Positions 24,737 to 34,167 of a stretch of DNA of 64,000 nucleotides are shown piece after piece (position 1 is the stretch's first letter; every line of letters starts with the position of its first letter). The DNA comes from Glaciimonas soli (GTDB lineage Bacteria; Pseudomonadota; Gammaproteobacteria; Burkholderiales; Burkholderiaceae_D), in NCBI RefSeq assembly GCF_009497155.1, contig NZ_WINI01000006.1:62001-126000 (forward strand), in the 5' to 3' direction. A program made the position numbers and the translations under genes. The notes beneath the pieces are model-generated. The model searched no databases and was not told where the DNA came from. It saw only the letters and a program-made list of their open reading frames with translations.

Positions 24737-27700
24737 ATGGGAAAGTTTTTTATTGATCGCCCCATTTTTGCGTGGGTGCTCGCTATTTTTATTCTGCTGG
24801 GCGGGATACTGTCAATCACGCAGCTGCCCGTCGCCCAATACCCAACCATTGCGCCGCCGGCCATTGTCATTAATGCCGTCTATCCTGGTGCCAACGCAAC
24901 CACACTGCGAGACAGCGTCACCACGCTGATTGAACAACAGTTGAATGGCGCTGATGGATTGCAATACATCCAATCGCAGAGCCAGGGCGACGGCACGGTG
25001 GCAATTACCGCCACCTTCTCCCCTAGCACTAATCCAGATTTGGCATCGGTGGATGTACAAAATCGTTTAAAAGTGATTGAAGCGCAACTGCCGGCAGTGG
25101 TCACCCAAAACGGTATCTCCGTCACCAAATCAACGAATAATTTCTTGTTGTTCATCGGCTTGAGCTCAAGTGATGGTTCACTCGGTCCGATCGCATTGGG
25201 TGATTATTTATCACGTAACGTCATCAATGAGATCAAACGTGTGCCGGGCGTTGGTAATGCCTTGCTGTTTGGTACGCAACACGCCATGCGGATCTGGATT
25301 GATCCAGCTAAATTGGTTGGACTCAACCTGTCACCAGCAGACGTCAATGCCGCGATTCAATCGCAAAATGCACTGGTGGCTGGCGGTACGATAGGTGATT
25401 TACCTAACCTGCCAAACCAGCAAATCTCTGCCACGGTCGTCGTCAATGGTCAACTAACGAGCGTCAAGGAATTCGGCAATATTCAATTGCGCGCAAATCC
25501 TGATGGCTCCATCGTACGTCTGCGCGACGTCGCAAGAATTGAACTCGGCGGCCAATCGTATGCAACGTCAGGCCGTCTCGATGGCAATCCAACTTCGTTC
25601 ATCGGCGTACAACTTTCGCCGTCTGCCAATGCGTTGAGCACCGCAACAGCGATCCACGCGAAGATGGAAGAGTTATCCAAATACTTCCCTGCTGGCGTGA
25701 AATTCACGATTCCTTACGACACCTCGAAATTCGTTAAAATTTCGATTGAGGAAGTAGTTAAAACATTGCTGGAAGCGATCGTGCTGGTGTTCCTGGTCAT
25801 GTATCTGTTCTTGCAAAATATTCGCTACACCATCATTCCTACCATCGTCGTGCCAGTGGCGTTGATGGGTACTTTCGCGGGCATGTTGATCTTCGGATTC
25901 TCGATCAACGTGTTGACCATGTTTGGTATGGTGCTGGCGATTGGTATTCTGGTCGATGATGCGATCGTGGTGGTGGAAAACGTCGAACGCATCATGGCGC
26001 AAGAAGGTTTGTCGCCACGTGATGCAACCCGTAAAGCGATGGGACAAATTACCGGTGCGATTATCGGTATCACTTTAGTCTTGGTTGCCGTATTTATTCC
26101 GATGGCATTCTTCGGCGGCGCCGTGGGTGCGATTTATCGTCAATTTTCGATTTCCATGAGTCTGTCGATTGCGTTCTCCGCGTTCCTCGCATTGACGTTA
26201 ACACCAGCATTGTGCGCCACCATCTTGAAGCCAATTCCTCAAGGACATCACGAAGAGAAGAAAGGATTCTTCGGTTGGTTTAATCGCAAATTTGATGTCA
26301 CTGCAAAAGGCTACCAGGGTTTCATTGCAACCATGCTGAAAAAAGCTGGTCGCTACATGATCGTGTACGGCTTGATCGTGCTTTGCGTCGGTTGGCTATA
26401 TACCCGCTTACCTTCTTCATTCCTACCGAATGAAGATCAAGGCTACATCATCACCAACGTGCAATTACCTGCAGGTGCAAGTACCAATCGCACGCTGGAT
26501 GTGGTGCAACAGATCGAAACCTATTTCAAGAAAACACCGGGTGTAGAACACGTTGTTTCCATCTTGGGTTTCAGCTTTTCTGGTAGTGGTCAAAATGCGG
26601 CGTTAGTGTTCGTTCCATTGAAAGACTGGAAAGAACGGCGCGACCCATCCATGTCGGCGGATTCCATCGCTGGCAAAGCGTTCGGTGCATTTATGGGTAT
26701 CAAAGATGCGATTATTTATCCATTGAACCCACCACCGATTCCTGAATTGGGTAATGCCACCGGTTTCGATTTCCGTCTGCAAGATCGTGCCAACCTTGGT
26801 AACGACGCTTTAGTGGCCGCACGAAATCAACTGCTTGGCATGGCCGCAAAAAGTCCAATACTAGCTGGCGTGCGTCCTACAGGTTTGGAAGATACGCCGC
26901 AGTTGCAACTTGACATCGACCGCGATAAAGCCAATGCGCTAGGCGTTTCGTTCGATTCCATTAATAGCACTCTGTCGACAGCACTCGGCTCGGCCTTCGT
27001 CAATAACTTCCCGAGTCAAGGTCTGCAACAGCGTGTGATCGTTCAGGCTGATGCAGCGCAGCGTATGCAACCAGAAGATTTGTTCAAACTGTATGCGAAA
27101 AATTCAGCTGGCAACATGGTTCCATTTTCTTCCTTCACGTCATCGAAATGGATTAAAGCACCAGTGCAACTGACCAGTTACAACGGCTATCCTGCCATGG
27201 TCATTAATGGTGGTGCGGCACCCGGGCACAGCACCGGTGAAGCGATGGATGAAATGGAAAACTTCATGACCAAGTTACCACCTGGTTTCGGTTTCGAATG
27301 GACTGGTCAGTCATTGGAAGAAAAAACTTCTGGCTCGCAAGCACCACTGCTTTATGCATTGTCATTGGTTGCCGTATTCCTGGTGTTGGCTGCGCTATAT
27401 GAAAGTACTTCTATCCCGCTGGCTGTGATGCTGGTGGTACCTCTGGGTATCTTGGGCGCGTTGTTAGGCGTCACTTTGCGCGGCATGTCCGATGACGTTT
27501 ACTTCAAAGTCGGGATGATTGCGGTGGTTGGTTTGTCGGCCAAAAATGCGATTCTGATTATTGAATTTGCCAAAGACTTGCAAGCGCAAGGGATGGGCTT
27601 AATCGAAGCAACTTTGGAAGCTGTCCATCTACGGTTCCGTCCTATCATCATGACCTCGATGGCGTTTATTCTGGGTGTATTGCCACTGGTACTTGCCAGC

Positions 27701-27886
27701 GGCGCAGGTTCGGCTAGTCAACGCGCTATCGGTACCGGCGTGATGGGCGGGATGATCACGGCTACTGTCCTGGCGGTATTCCTGGTGCCGATCTTCTTCG
27801 TCGTGGTACGTCACATATTTAAAGGCAGCAAACCAAAGATAGCTCCTGCCGACCCAAAAACAGATGCGGAGAATGAGCATGCTTGA
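24737..27886 (+). CDS. RND multidrug efflux pump, HAE1 family (AcrB-like)
   Basis: The 1049-aa proton-driven inner-membrane pump takes drugs, solvents or detergents from the periplasm and membrane. The protein starts with MGKFFIDRPIFAWVLAIFI, as is usual, and has 12 membrane segments with two large periplasmic loops. The proton-relay Asp pair is seen in GILVDDAIVVVENVERIM (about 400-417), and the second-half relay Lys in VGLSAKNAILIIEFAKDL. Length matches AcrB (1049). It overlaps the outer-membrane lipoprotein gene by 8 bases, so the three parts are produced together. Confidence 0.97.
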   Translation: MGKFFIDRPIFAWVLAIFILLGGILSITQLPVAQYPTIAPPAIVINAVYPGANATTLRDSVTTLIEQQLNGADGLQYIQSQSQGDGTVAITATFSPSTNPDLASVDVQNRLKVIEAQLPAVVTQNGISVTKSTNNFLLFIGLSSSDGSLGPIALGDYLSRNVINEIKRVPGVGNALLFGTQHAMRIWIDPAKLVGLNLSPADVNAAIQSQNALVAGGTIGDLPNLPNQQISATVVVNGQLTSVKEFGNIQLRANPDGSIVRLRDVARIELGGQSYATSGRLDGNPTSFIGVQLSPSANALSTATAIHAKMEELSKYFPAGVKFTIPYDTSKFVKISIEEVVKTLLEAIVLVFLVMYLFLQNIRYTIIPTIVVPVALMGTFAGMLIFGFSINVLTMFGMVLAIGILVDDAIVVVENVERIMAQEGLSPRDATRKAMGQITGAIIGITLVLVAVFIPMAFFGGAVGAIYRQFSISMSLSIAFSAFLALTLTPALCATILKPIPQGHHEEKKGFFGWFNRKFDVTAKGYQGFIATMLKKAGRYMIVYGLIVLCVGWLYTRLPSSFLPNEDQGYIITNVQLPAGASTNRTLDVVQQIETYFKKTPGVEHVVSILGFSFSGSGQNAALVFVPLKDWKERRDPSMSADSIAGKAFGAFMGIKDAIIYPLNPPPIPELGNATGFDFRLQDRANLGNDALVAARNQLLGMAAKSPILAGVRPTGLEDTPQLQLDIDRDKANALGVSFDSINSTLSTALGSAFVNNFPSQGLQQRVIVQADAAQRMQPEDLFKLYAKNSAGNMVPFSSFTSSKWIKAPVQLTSYNGYPAMVINGGAAPGHSTGEAMDEMENFMTKLPPGFGFEWTGQSLEEKTSGSQAPLLYALSLVAVFLVLAALYESTSIPLAVMLVVPLGILGALLGVTLRGMSDDVYFKVGMIAVVGLSAKNAILIIEFAKDLQAQGMGLIEATLEAVHLRFRPIIMTSMAFILGVLPLVLASGAGSASQRAIGTGVMGGMITATVLAVFLVPIFFVVVRHIFKGSKPKIAPADPKTDAENEHA

Positions 27887-29330
27887 TTTTTCAAAACCCA
27901 TTATCACACCACGTTTTGCGCCCCGCTATCTGGTGGGCGCTCTACTGGTCGCCGGCGTGCTATCGGGTTGTTCAATGGCACCAAAATATGAACGACCTGC
28001 GGCACCAATCGCTAGTGCCTATCCTGTTGAATCGGCTCAATCAGACACTGCTGCGCTGGGCTGGCGTCAATTCTTCCCGGACCAGCGCTTGCAAGCGTTG
28101 ATCCAGGCAGCGTTGGACAACAATCGTGATCTGCGTACTGCTGCGCTCAATATTCAAGCTGCGAGAGCACAGTACGGCATTACAGCGGCCGATGCCTATC
28201 CAAACTTTAATGCCGGTTTCGGTGCGACCAAAGGCCGCACACCTGCCGATCAGTCCCCTACAGGACAGTCTTTTGTTGGCACAAGTTATACCGTAGGCCT
28301 GAACATGGCATCGTACGAGCTAGATTTTTTTGGCCGCGTACGTAGCTTGAAAGACGCAGCACTCGCCAATTATTTGTCTACCGAAGAAGCGCGTCAGACG
28401 GCGCAAATTTCGTTGGTATCACAAGTGGCGCAAGCTTATTTGGCTGAGCAAGCGTATGCCGAACAGCAGGAATTGGCACAGCAAACGCTAGATAGTCGAT
28501 TACAAGACTACAAGCTCATCAAAATGCGCTTTGATGTCGGCGCATCTTCGGGCCTGGATTTACGTTCGTCAGAAACCTTAGTGCAATCGGCGCGTGTAGC
28601 GTTGTCCACCTTGGTCAGACAGCGCGGTCAAGCGACCGATGCATTGACTTTGCTGGTTGGCAAACCTATCGGGGAATTAGGTGACTTACCTGCAGCTCAA
28701 ACACTGGCTTCACAACAGATTGTCACCGACATTCCAGCTGGCTTGCCGTCCGATTTGCTGTTGCGTCGTCCTGACATTCGTTCAGCGGAACAACAACTAC
28801 TGGCCGCTAATGCCAACATCGGTGTGGCACGAGCTGCATTCTTCCCAAGCATCTCGCTCACGGCAGGCATTGGCAATTCGAGTCTCGCACTAGGTGATCT
28901 GTTTTCAGCCGGCAGTCGTAGCTGGTCGTTTGCACCACAAATTACTTTGCCGATTTTCGAAGGCGGACGTAATCGTGCCAATCTGACTTTGTCGGAAGTA
29001 CGTAAGAATATTGCGATTGCCAACTACGAAAAAACCATCCAGACCGCATTCAGTGAAGTCGCCGATGCACTAGTCGCACGCGGCCCATTGAACGATCAAC
29101 TGGTTGCGCAAGAAGCCTATTTGAAAGCGCAAGAAGGCGTCGTTGCATTAACCGACCTGCAGTATAAAAATGGCATTGCCAGTTCGAACGACATTCGCAC
29201 TGCACAACGCGATTTATTTGTCGCACAGCAAGCATTAATACAAACCCGTCAATTACGTTTGAATAATGCGATTGATTTATATAGTGCGTTAGGTGGTGGA
29301 TTGAATGAAGTGACGCAGAAAACTAATTGA
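27879..29330 (+). CDS. Efflux outer-membrane lipoprotein (NodT/OprM family)
   Basis: The outer-membrane channel of the tripartite efflux system. I chose the start at ATG 27879 (MLDFSK), 7 bases after GGAG, overlapping the pump gene's end; two earlier ATGs add five residues. A signal peptide leads to the lipobox VLSGCSMAP, so the mature protein is lipidated. The two OEP domains are seen: AALDNNRDLRTAALNIQAARAQ in the first repeat and LLLRRPDIRSAEQQLLAANA in the second, both family signatures. It has a terminator duplicated in tandem downstream. Confidence 0.95.
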   Translation: MLDFSKPIITPRFAPRYLVGALLVAGVLSGCSMAPKYERPAAPIASAYPVESAQSDTAALGWRQFFPDQRLQALIQAALDNNRDLRTAALNIQAARAQYGITAADAYPNFNAGFGATKGRTPADQSPTGQSFVGTSYTVGLNMASYELDFFGRVRSLKDAALANYLSTEEARQTAQISLVSQVAQAYLAEQAYAEQQELAQQTLDSRLQDYKLIKMRFDVGASSGLDLRSSETLVQSARVALSTLVRQRGQATDALTLLVGKPIGELGDLPAAQTLASQQIVTDIPAGLPSDLLLRRPDIRSAEQQLLAANANIGVARAAFFPSISLTAGIGNSSLALGDLFSAGSRSWSFAPQITLPIFEGGRNRANLTLSEVRKNIAIANYEKTIQTAFSEVADALVARGPLNDQLVAQEAYLKAQEGVVALTDLQYKNGIASSNDIRTAQRDLFVAQQALIQTRQLRLNNAIDLYSALGGGLNEVTQKTN

Positions 29331-29358
29331 TTTATAAATAGTAATTTCCTACCGGAAA

Positions 29359-29394
29359 AATAAAGCCGCAACGTTGTTTTGTTGCGGCTTTATT
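29359..29394 (+). terminator. Rho-independent terminator of the efflux operon
   Basis: AATAAAGCCGCAAC (29359-29372) pairs perfectly with GTTGCGGCTTTATT (29381-29394) over 14 bp. It lies 28 bases after the stop codon of the outer-membrane lipoprotein gene. Confidence 0.9.
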
Positions 29395-29478
29395 TATTGT
29401 GTAACTCCAATGATACAAATAAAATTCTATTTATACCAATATAAACGATTCAGCACCTAAAACATTTCTTACCGGAAA

Positions 29479-29514
29479 AACAAAATTGCAATTTTGAATT
29501 GTTGCGATTTTATT
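29479..29514 (+). terminator. Second, diverged terminator copy
   Basis: In the second 120-bp unit, AAAATTGCAA can pair with TTGCGATTTT with one wobble, followed by TATTTATT. G-C pairs of the first copy are replaced by A-T or wobble pairs, but the stem remains. Confidence 0.65.
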
Positions 29515-29714
29515 TATTGTGTAACTTCAGTGATACAAATAAAATACTATTTTTAGCGACATAAACAGTTCATCGCTCTAAACTTATGCCCGATGTGTAG
29601 ACACGAGCATATGTGCGCACATTGGCCACATCGAAAACAATATCTATTCAAATTATTCGATGACAGGGAATGTTTTAGAAATAGTTTCCGCTGAGAAAAG
29701 GCGGTATGTAGCGC

Positions 29715-31319
29715 ATGAAAAAAATATTTGGTCATTTCCCTTTCCCGGTCTTGCTGCTCTCGTTGCTGTTCGCGGTTAAGGCGCTCTATCTTGCATTTTG
29801 TGTGACACCGTTGTGGAATATCCATGATGAAATCGGACATTATGCTTATACGCAAGACATAGCCGAAGGCAAAGGAATACCGCTGCTTGGCAAAGCCGTG
29901 ATTGGCACAGATATCATGAGCTATCTGGAAGGCAAACCTAATTCTCCGCCAGCCTATAACTGGATTGCACAACATCCGCCGTTATATTACATCGCTGCGG
30001 CAGTGCCATTAAAAATAGGGAGCTGGTTCACTAACGATGTAGAGATTCTCTACCGTCTTCCGCGCATAGTGGCAGCACTGTCTGGGGCTTTGCTAATACT
30101 GGTTTTATTCCGGACATTCACTTTAATTGGATTAGATCCTTTGCGTGCTTCGGCAGTTGCAGCTTCAATAGGCTTTATCCCTCAAGTATCAAACCTGGCT
30201 TCAATTACTAACCATGACATCCCGCTGCTGTTGTGCTGCGCATTAGCTACACATTTTTTTGCGCGTTATCTTATACAGCGAAAAATTCACGATGCCTATT
30301 GGTGTGCTGGTTGGCTTGCGATTGCTGGCGGGATCAAAATGATGACACCTTGGGCCTTAGCCGCACCGATGGTAGCAATAATACTAATTGAGCTTTCTGG
30401 ATCGATCAAATATCGCATTAAACATGCCATTGGTATCGCCATAGTCGCATCTTCGTTACCCATCGCATGGCTGCTTCACAATATTGTGTATTTTGGAACG
30501 CCATTTTATACATCCACAGAAGCGGCAGGCGCACTACAAATTGCTCCAATACATCAAAGCATTGCTGAATATCTGATCCTAAAACCAGTATTTCAGACTT
30601 TTATATCTACTTTCTTTGGACTATTTGGCCATATCAGTTCGGGCATTGGAAACTATGTATTAGAAATGGAGGTTGCGCCACGGCACATCCAGATTCAAGC
30701 AGCTATGATCGACGATTTGCCATTGGAGTTTTATTCGATACTTATTTTCATCCTTGGCTGCATCTGCGTGTGCTATATGCTCACACTTGCGCGCAGCGTT
30801 TTTCAAAAGACATCGAGCTCCCTACCACAAGATTCTCTCATTGCATGGATGCACTCTCATTTATCGTACGATCATTACAAACGTAGGATATTTATATATG
30901 TGATCTTGCTAGCCGTTTTAGTGGCAAGTTTCGTCGGCGTTATCAGTCAAACGGACTACAGCATAAATAATGTAGACGTGGCCATTTCAATAGCCTTGGG
31001 TATTACGTCATTCGCAATAATTTTATATGTAAATGATCCGGTTGATCGTCTTGCGCTTTACGGCCTAATGATATTTCTTTTTTTTGGCAGCGCTTTGCTT
31101 TACCACGTCTATGGCGCTTATCTGAGACTTGGGGTTATGCGCGCAACTCAGGGCCGCTACTTGTACCCTGTTATTCCTCTGATATTATTGACAGCGTCCG
31201 TTGCACTGATGCGTTTGCGCATATCGGGTGTCGTTATTTCTGGCGTAGTTGCCATACTGGCCTGTTTAGAGCTTAGCGTCTTTGTTCTTCAGGTGCTGCC
31301 GTTATACTTCGGTGGATAG
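29715..31319 (+). CDS. GT-C-like membrane glycosyltransferase (DUF2142/PMT-like)
   Basis: The 534-aa protein has about 11-12 membrane segments. After the first helix comes NIHDEIGHYAY (about 36-46), the acidic periplasmic loop pair of GT-C transferases such as ArnT/PMT, and the QHPPLYYIAAAVPLKIGSW segment is shared with DUF2142 and related families. Such enzymes move a sugar from a polyprenyl-phosphate donor to an acceptor on the periplasmic side. It heads a plus-strand group with a polyprenyl-type GT2, consistent with use of its product. No strong ribosome-binding site is evident. The acceptor is unknown. Confidence 0.72.
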   Translation: MKKIFGHFPFPVLLLSLLFAVKALYLAFCVTPLWNIHDEIGHYAYTQDIAEGKGIPLLGKAVIGTDIMSYLEGKPNSPPAYNWIAQHPPLYYIAAAVPLKIGSWFTNDVEILYRLPRIVAALSGALLILVLFRTFTLIGLDPLRASAVAASIGFIPQVSNLASITNHDIPLLLCCALATHFFARYLIQRKIHDAYWCAGWLAIAGGIKMMTPWALAAPMVAIILIELSGSIKYRIKHAIGIAIVASSLPIAWLLHNIVYFGTPFYTSTEAAGALQIAPIHQSIAEYLILKPVFQTFISTFFGLFGHISSGIGNYVLEMEVAPRHIQIQAAMIDDLPLEFYSILIFILGCICVCYMLTLARSVFQKTSSSLPQDSLIAWMHSHLSYDHYKRRIFIYVILLAVLVASFVGVISQTDYSINNVDVAISIALGITSFAIILYVNDPVDRLALYGLMIFLFFGSALLYHVYGAYLRLGVMRATQGRYLYPVIPLILLTASVALMRLRISGVVISGVVAILACLELSVFVLQVLPLYFGG

Positions 31320-31323
31320 TCTC

Positions 31324-31995
31324 ATGAATTTACTAAAGCCATACGTCATTTTTTTACTGTGGGTAATTACACTTCTTATTTTTACAACGTACTATTTACG
31401 ATGGAACGGCGAATATTCGGGGAGTTATGTACATACCAACCTGACGCCTCCAGAGTCACGAGATCTAATTCCTGCAGGCGAGATTGTTACTGGGTTTCAC
31501 TTGAAACAGCCGGTCAACTGGCCTTCTCTTGATAACATTACCAAGCAAGATGCATCAAGCTCTGTCTGCGTAGATCTACAACTAGCAAACTATGGTGATC
31601 GTCACAATGAAGGAACAATCGCGCTCACATTACAAGCCAATGGCGTTTCTCGCCGGGTTACTGTAGATGCCAGCGCAATACGCGATAACGCATTTCATCA
31701 GTTCTGTTTTAACGATCTAATATTTGGATCAATTGCTCACGAACCGACAAACCTGATACTTGAAGGCGTAAATGGCAAACCCGGAAGCTCCATTACTGCG
31801 TGGTTGACAGCAGATAGCGTCTACGGGAAAGCACAAATTAACGGAGTCGATTCCAATAAAAGTCTTCTCTTCCGAATTAACACCGTACGGAAAAAAGATG
31901 ATCAACGTATCAGTGCCATCATACTTACAATACTCTGTGGCTTAAGTGGCTTACTTCTTTTTTGGCCCGTCTTTCGCCAGCCAGCCACAAAGTGA
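31324..31995 (+). CDS. Membrane-anchored hypothetical protein of the glycosylation cluster
   Basis: The 223-aa protein starts at ATG 31324, 4 bases after the GT-C gene stop. One membrane segment lies near the N-terminus (about residues 5-24), followed by a beta-rich extracytoplasmic domain (about 30-190), a second membrane segment near the C-terminus (about 195-215) and a short tail. No family recognised. Two cysteines (SVCVDLQL and HQFCFNDL) in the periplasmic part could form a disulfide. Position and topology suggest a partner of the GT-C enzyme or a carbohydrate-binding accessory; this is inference. Confidence 0.65.
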   Translation: MNLLKPYVIFLLWVITLLIFTTYYLRWNGEYSGSYVHTNLTPPESRDLIPAGEIVTGFHLKQPVNWPSLDNITKQDASSSVCVDLQLANYGDRHNEGTIALTLQANGVSRRVTVDASAIRDNAFHQFCFNDLIFGSIAHEPTNLILEGVNGKPGSSITAWLTADSVYGKAQINGVDSNKSLLFRINTVRKKDDQRISAIILTILCGLSGLLLFWPVFRQPATK

Positions 31996-32050
31996 CGTTT
32001 GACGTTTTGAGCATTTTCCGTTACCGAACATTCAAGACGAGGAATCATCA

Positions 32051-33037
32051 TTGAAACTCATCATACAAATACCCTGCTACAACGAAGCTGATACATTAGC
32101 CATCGCTCTTGCCGCGTTACCGCGTAAAGTTCCTGGTTTTGATATCGTCGAATGGCTGATCATCGACGATGGCAGCAAGGATGAAACCGTGCGCATTGCA
32201 CGGGAAAATGGCGTAGATCACGTTGTTAGCCACACTCGCAATCAGGGCTTGGCACGCGGCTTCATGAGTGGGTTAGATGCCTGTCTGAGTTTAGGTGCAG
32301 ATGTCATCGTCAATACCGATGCAGACAATCAATACAATGCAGATGACATCCCCGCACTTACCGCTCCTATCCTCGCGCACCGGGCAGATATCGTGGTCGG
32401 TGCACGCCCGATTGAAACCATCAACCATTTTTCTCCCATCAAGAAGATGCTGCAAAAGCTAGGTAGTTGGGTGGTACGCGTTTCCAGCAAAACCGACATC
32501 CCGGATGCCCCCAGCGGTTTTCGCGCCATGAGTCGCGCCGCCGCACAAAAATTGATGGTGTACAGCGATTACACCTACACCTTGGAAACCATTATTCAGG
32601 CAGGACAAAAAAATATGGCAATTACCTCGGTACCGATACGAGTGAATGCTGACTTGCGTCCATCCCGTTTGGTAAAGAGTATTCCGTCCTATGTCCGTCG
32701 TAGTATTGTCACTATCATCCGCATTTTCATCATCTACCGTCCAGTCCGTTTTTTTGCTTTCATTGGCTCCATTTTGTTTGCTGCTGGCTTTTTAATCGGG
32801 CTTCGTTTTGTTGTTAAATACGCCGCCGGTGAAGGCAGTGGGCATGTACAGTCATTGATACTCGCTTCCGCACTACTAATGATGGGATTTCAAACGTTCT
32901 TAGTCGCGTTTCTGGCTGATTTGCTGGCAGCAAATCGGAAACTACTGGAAGATGTGCGATTTCGGCTGCGTTCAGGCGACGAAACCGATACGGTATTAGA
33001 TCGTGCCATTGATCACGATAGTCAGCCAACGAAATGA
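32051..33037 (+). CDS. Glycosyltransferase family 2, polyprenyl-phosphate sugar synthase type
   Basis: The 328-aa protein has an N-terminal GT-A domain and two C-terminal membrane segments (about residues 235-255 and 270-295). Motifs: IQIPCYNEADTL (4-15), IIDDGSKDET (47-56) and the metal-binding DAD in VIVNTDADNQY. This is the layout of DPM1/ArnC/GtrB-like enzymes that load a sugar onto undecaprenyl phosphate. The start is a TTG at 32051 preceded by GAGGA; no suitable ATG exists near the N-terminus. It overlaps the following GT4 gene by 4 bases (ATGA), so the two are translationally coupled. Confidence 0.88.
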   Translation: MKLIIQIPCYNEADTLAIALAALPRKVPGFDIVEWLIIDDGSKDETVRIARENGVDHVVSHTRNQGLARGFMSGLDACLSLGADVIVNTDADNQYNADDIPALTAPILAHRADIVVGARPIETINHFSPIKKMLQKLGSWVVRVSSKTDIPDAPSGFRAMSRAAAQKLMVYSDYTYTLETIIQAGQKNMAITSVPIRVNADLRPSRLVKSIPSYVRRSIVTIIRIFIIYRPVRFFAFIGSILFAAGFLIGLRFVVKYAAGEGSGHVQSLILASALLMMGFQTFLVAFLADLLAANRKLLEDVRFRLRSGDETDTVLDRAIDHDSQPTK

Positions 33038-34167
33038 AGATCGTTTTATGGGGAACCTACGATACTGGCAAACCCCGAGTCAGGCTGTTGCGTGAAGGCC
33101 TACGACGCAATGGCTTTGAATTGATCGAGTGTCACGCCAATGTTTGGGAAGGCATCGAAGATAAAAGTCAGATTAGTGGCGGCCACCAGAAACTTGGACT
33201 ACTGTTACGCTGGCTTGGCTGTTATCCCTTATTGATATGGCGATATTGCCGCTTGCCCGCGCATGATCTTGTTTTGATCAACTATCCCGGCTTGCTTGAT
33301 GTCTTGTTAATCCGTTGCTTTGCCTGGTGTAGACGTGTGCCCGTCGCGTGGGATGTCTTTATTTCTGCCTACGATACGGTTGTCGAAGATCGTAAAATGA
33401 TATCGCACCGACACCCTCTTGCGCGTTTACTGTGGGGCGTAGAATGGCTTGCGCTGCGTGCTGCCGATATTATTTTTATGGACACGCAAACCCATGCCAA
33501 GCGCATAGAAACGCTTTTTCATTTACGCGAAGATACGTGTGGTGCGGTTTGGGTTGGTGCTGAAACTGAAAAATTCTCCCCGCCACGGAATACTGAGTCA
33601 AATTCTGCATCGCATGCTGCATTACAAATTCTGTTTTACGGTCAATTCATTCCCTTGCATGGGATAGGATACATTATTGAAGCCGCGCGTTTATTACGCG
33701 ATGCAGAGGTAGATTGGCTACTGATTGGAAAGGGACAAGAAGCCGCACGCATTCGTGAGATGCTTGCTGATGATCCATTACCACGTGTACGCTGGATTGA
33801 GTGGGTCGCTTATTCCGACCTAATTCACAACATAGCCGATGCAGATATCTGCCTTGGCATTTTCGGCACTTCTGAAAAAGCGGCGAGCGTCATTCCTAAC
33901 AAGGTTTTTCAAATCGTGATGGCACAAAAACCACTGATTACGCGCGACTCTGCAGCGATACGCGAACTTCTGGATGAGTGTCCGCCATGCACCTACCTCA
34001 TTCCGGCAGGCGACGCTCAGGCACTGGCCGATGCAATTGAACGGCATATAACGATAAAACGCGATGACAGGGAAATCGTTTGCCATGATGGACTAGTTGA
34101 TAAAATTGATGCGGCAGCAATCGGAACACAGTTTCGTGCCTTAATCGACAACAAGGGAAAATATTGA
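33034..34167 (+). CDS. Glycosyltransferase family 4-like protein
   Basis: The 377-aa GT-B enzyme has an N-terminal KIVLWGTYDTGKPRVRLLREG segment (in parts) and a C-terminal donor-binding domain with ILFYGQFIPLHGIGYIIEAARLL, then VDWLLIGKGQEAARIR and EKAASVIPNKVFQIVMAQKPLI, where the conserved GT4 E...K/N...E motif is partly kept. A hydrophobic patch near residues 60-100 may attach it to the membrane. It is co-translated with the GT2 before and the methyltransferase after (overlaps of 4 bases). Sugar donor and acceptor are unknown. Confidence 0.82.
   Translation: MKIVLWGTYDTGKPRVRLLREGLRRNGFELIECHANVWEGIEDKSQISGGHQKLGLLLRWLGCYPLLIWRYCRLPAHDLVLINYPGLLDVLLIRCFAWCRRVPVAWDVFISAYDTVVEDRKMISHRHPLARLLWGVEWLALRAADIIFMDTQTHAKRIETLFHLREDTCGAVWVGAETEKFSPPRNTESNSASHAALQILFYGQFIPLHGIGYIIEAARLLRDAEVDWLLIGKGQEAARIREMLADDPLPRVRWIEWVAYSDLIHNIADADICLGIFGTSEKAASVIPNKVFQIVMAQKPLITRDSAAIRELLDECPPCTYLIPAGDAQALADAIERHITIKRDDREIVCHDGLVDKIDAAAIGTQFRALIDNKGKY

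Larger units (their letters stand above)
29343..29582. repeat. Tandem duplication, period 120 bp, each copy with a terminator hairpin
   Basis: Positions 29343-29462 and 29463-29582 align over their full length. Shared stretches include TACCGGAAAAA (29350 and 29470), TTTATTTATTGTGTAACT (29390 and 29510) and GATACAAATAAAAT (29412 and 29532). The copies have diverged, yet both keep a stem-loop at the same position. No gene lies inside. Confidence 0.85.
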
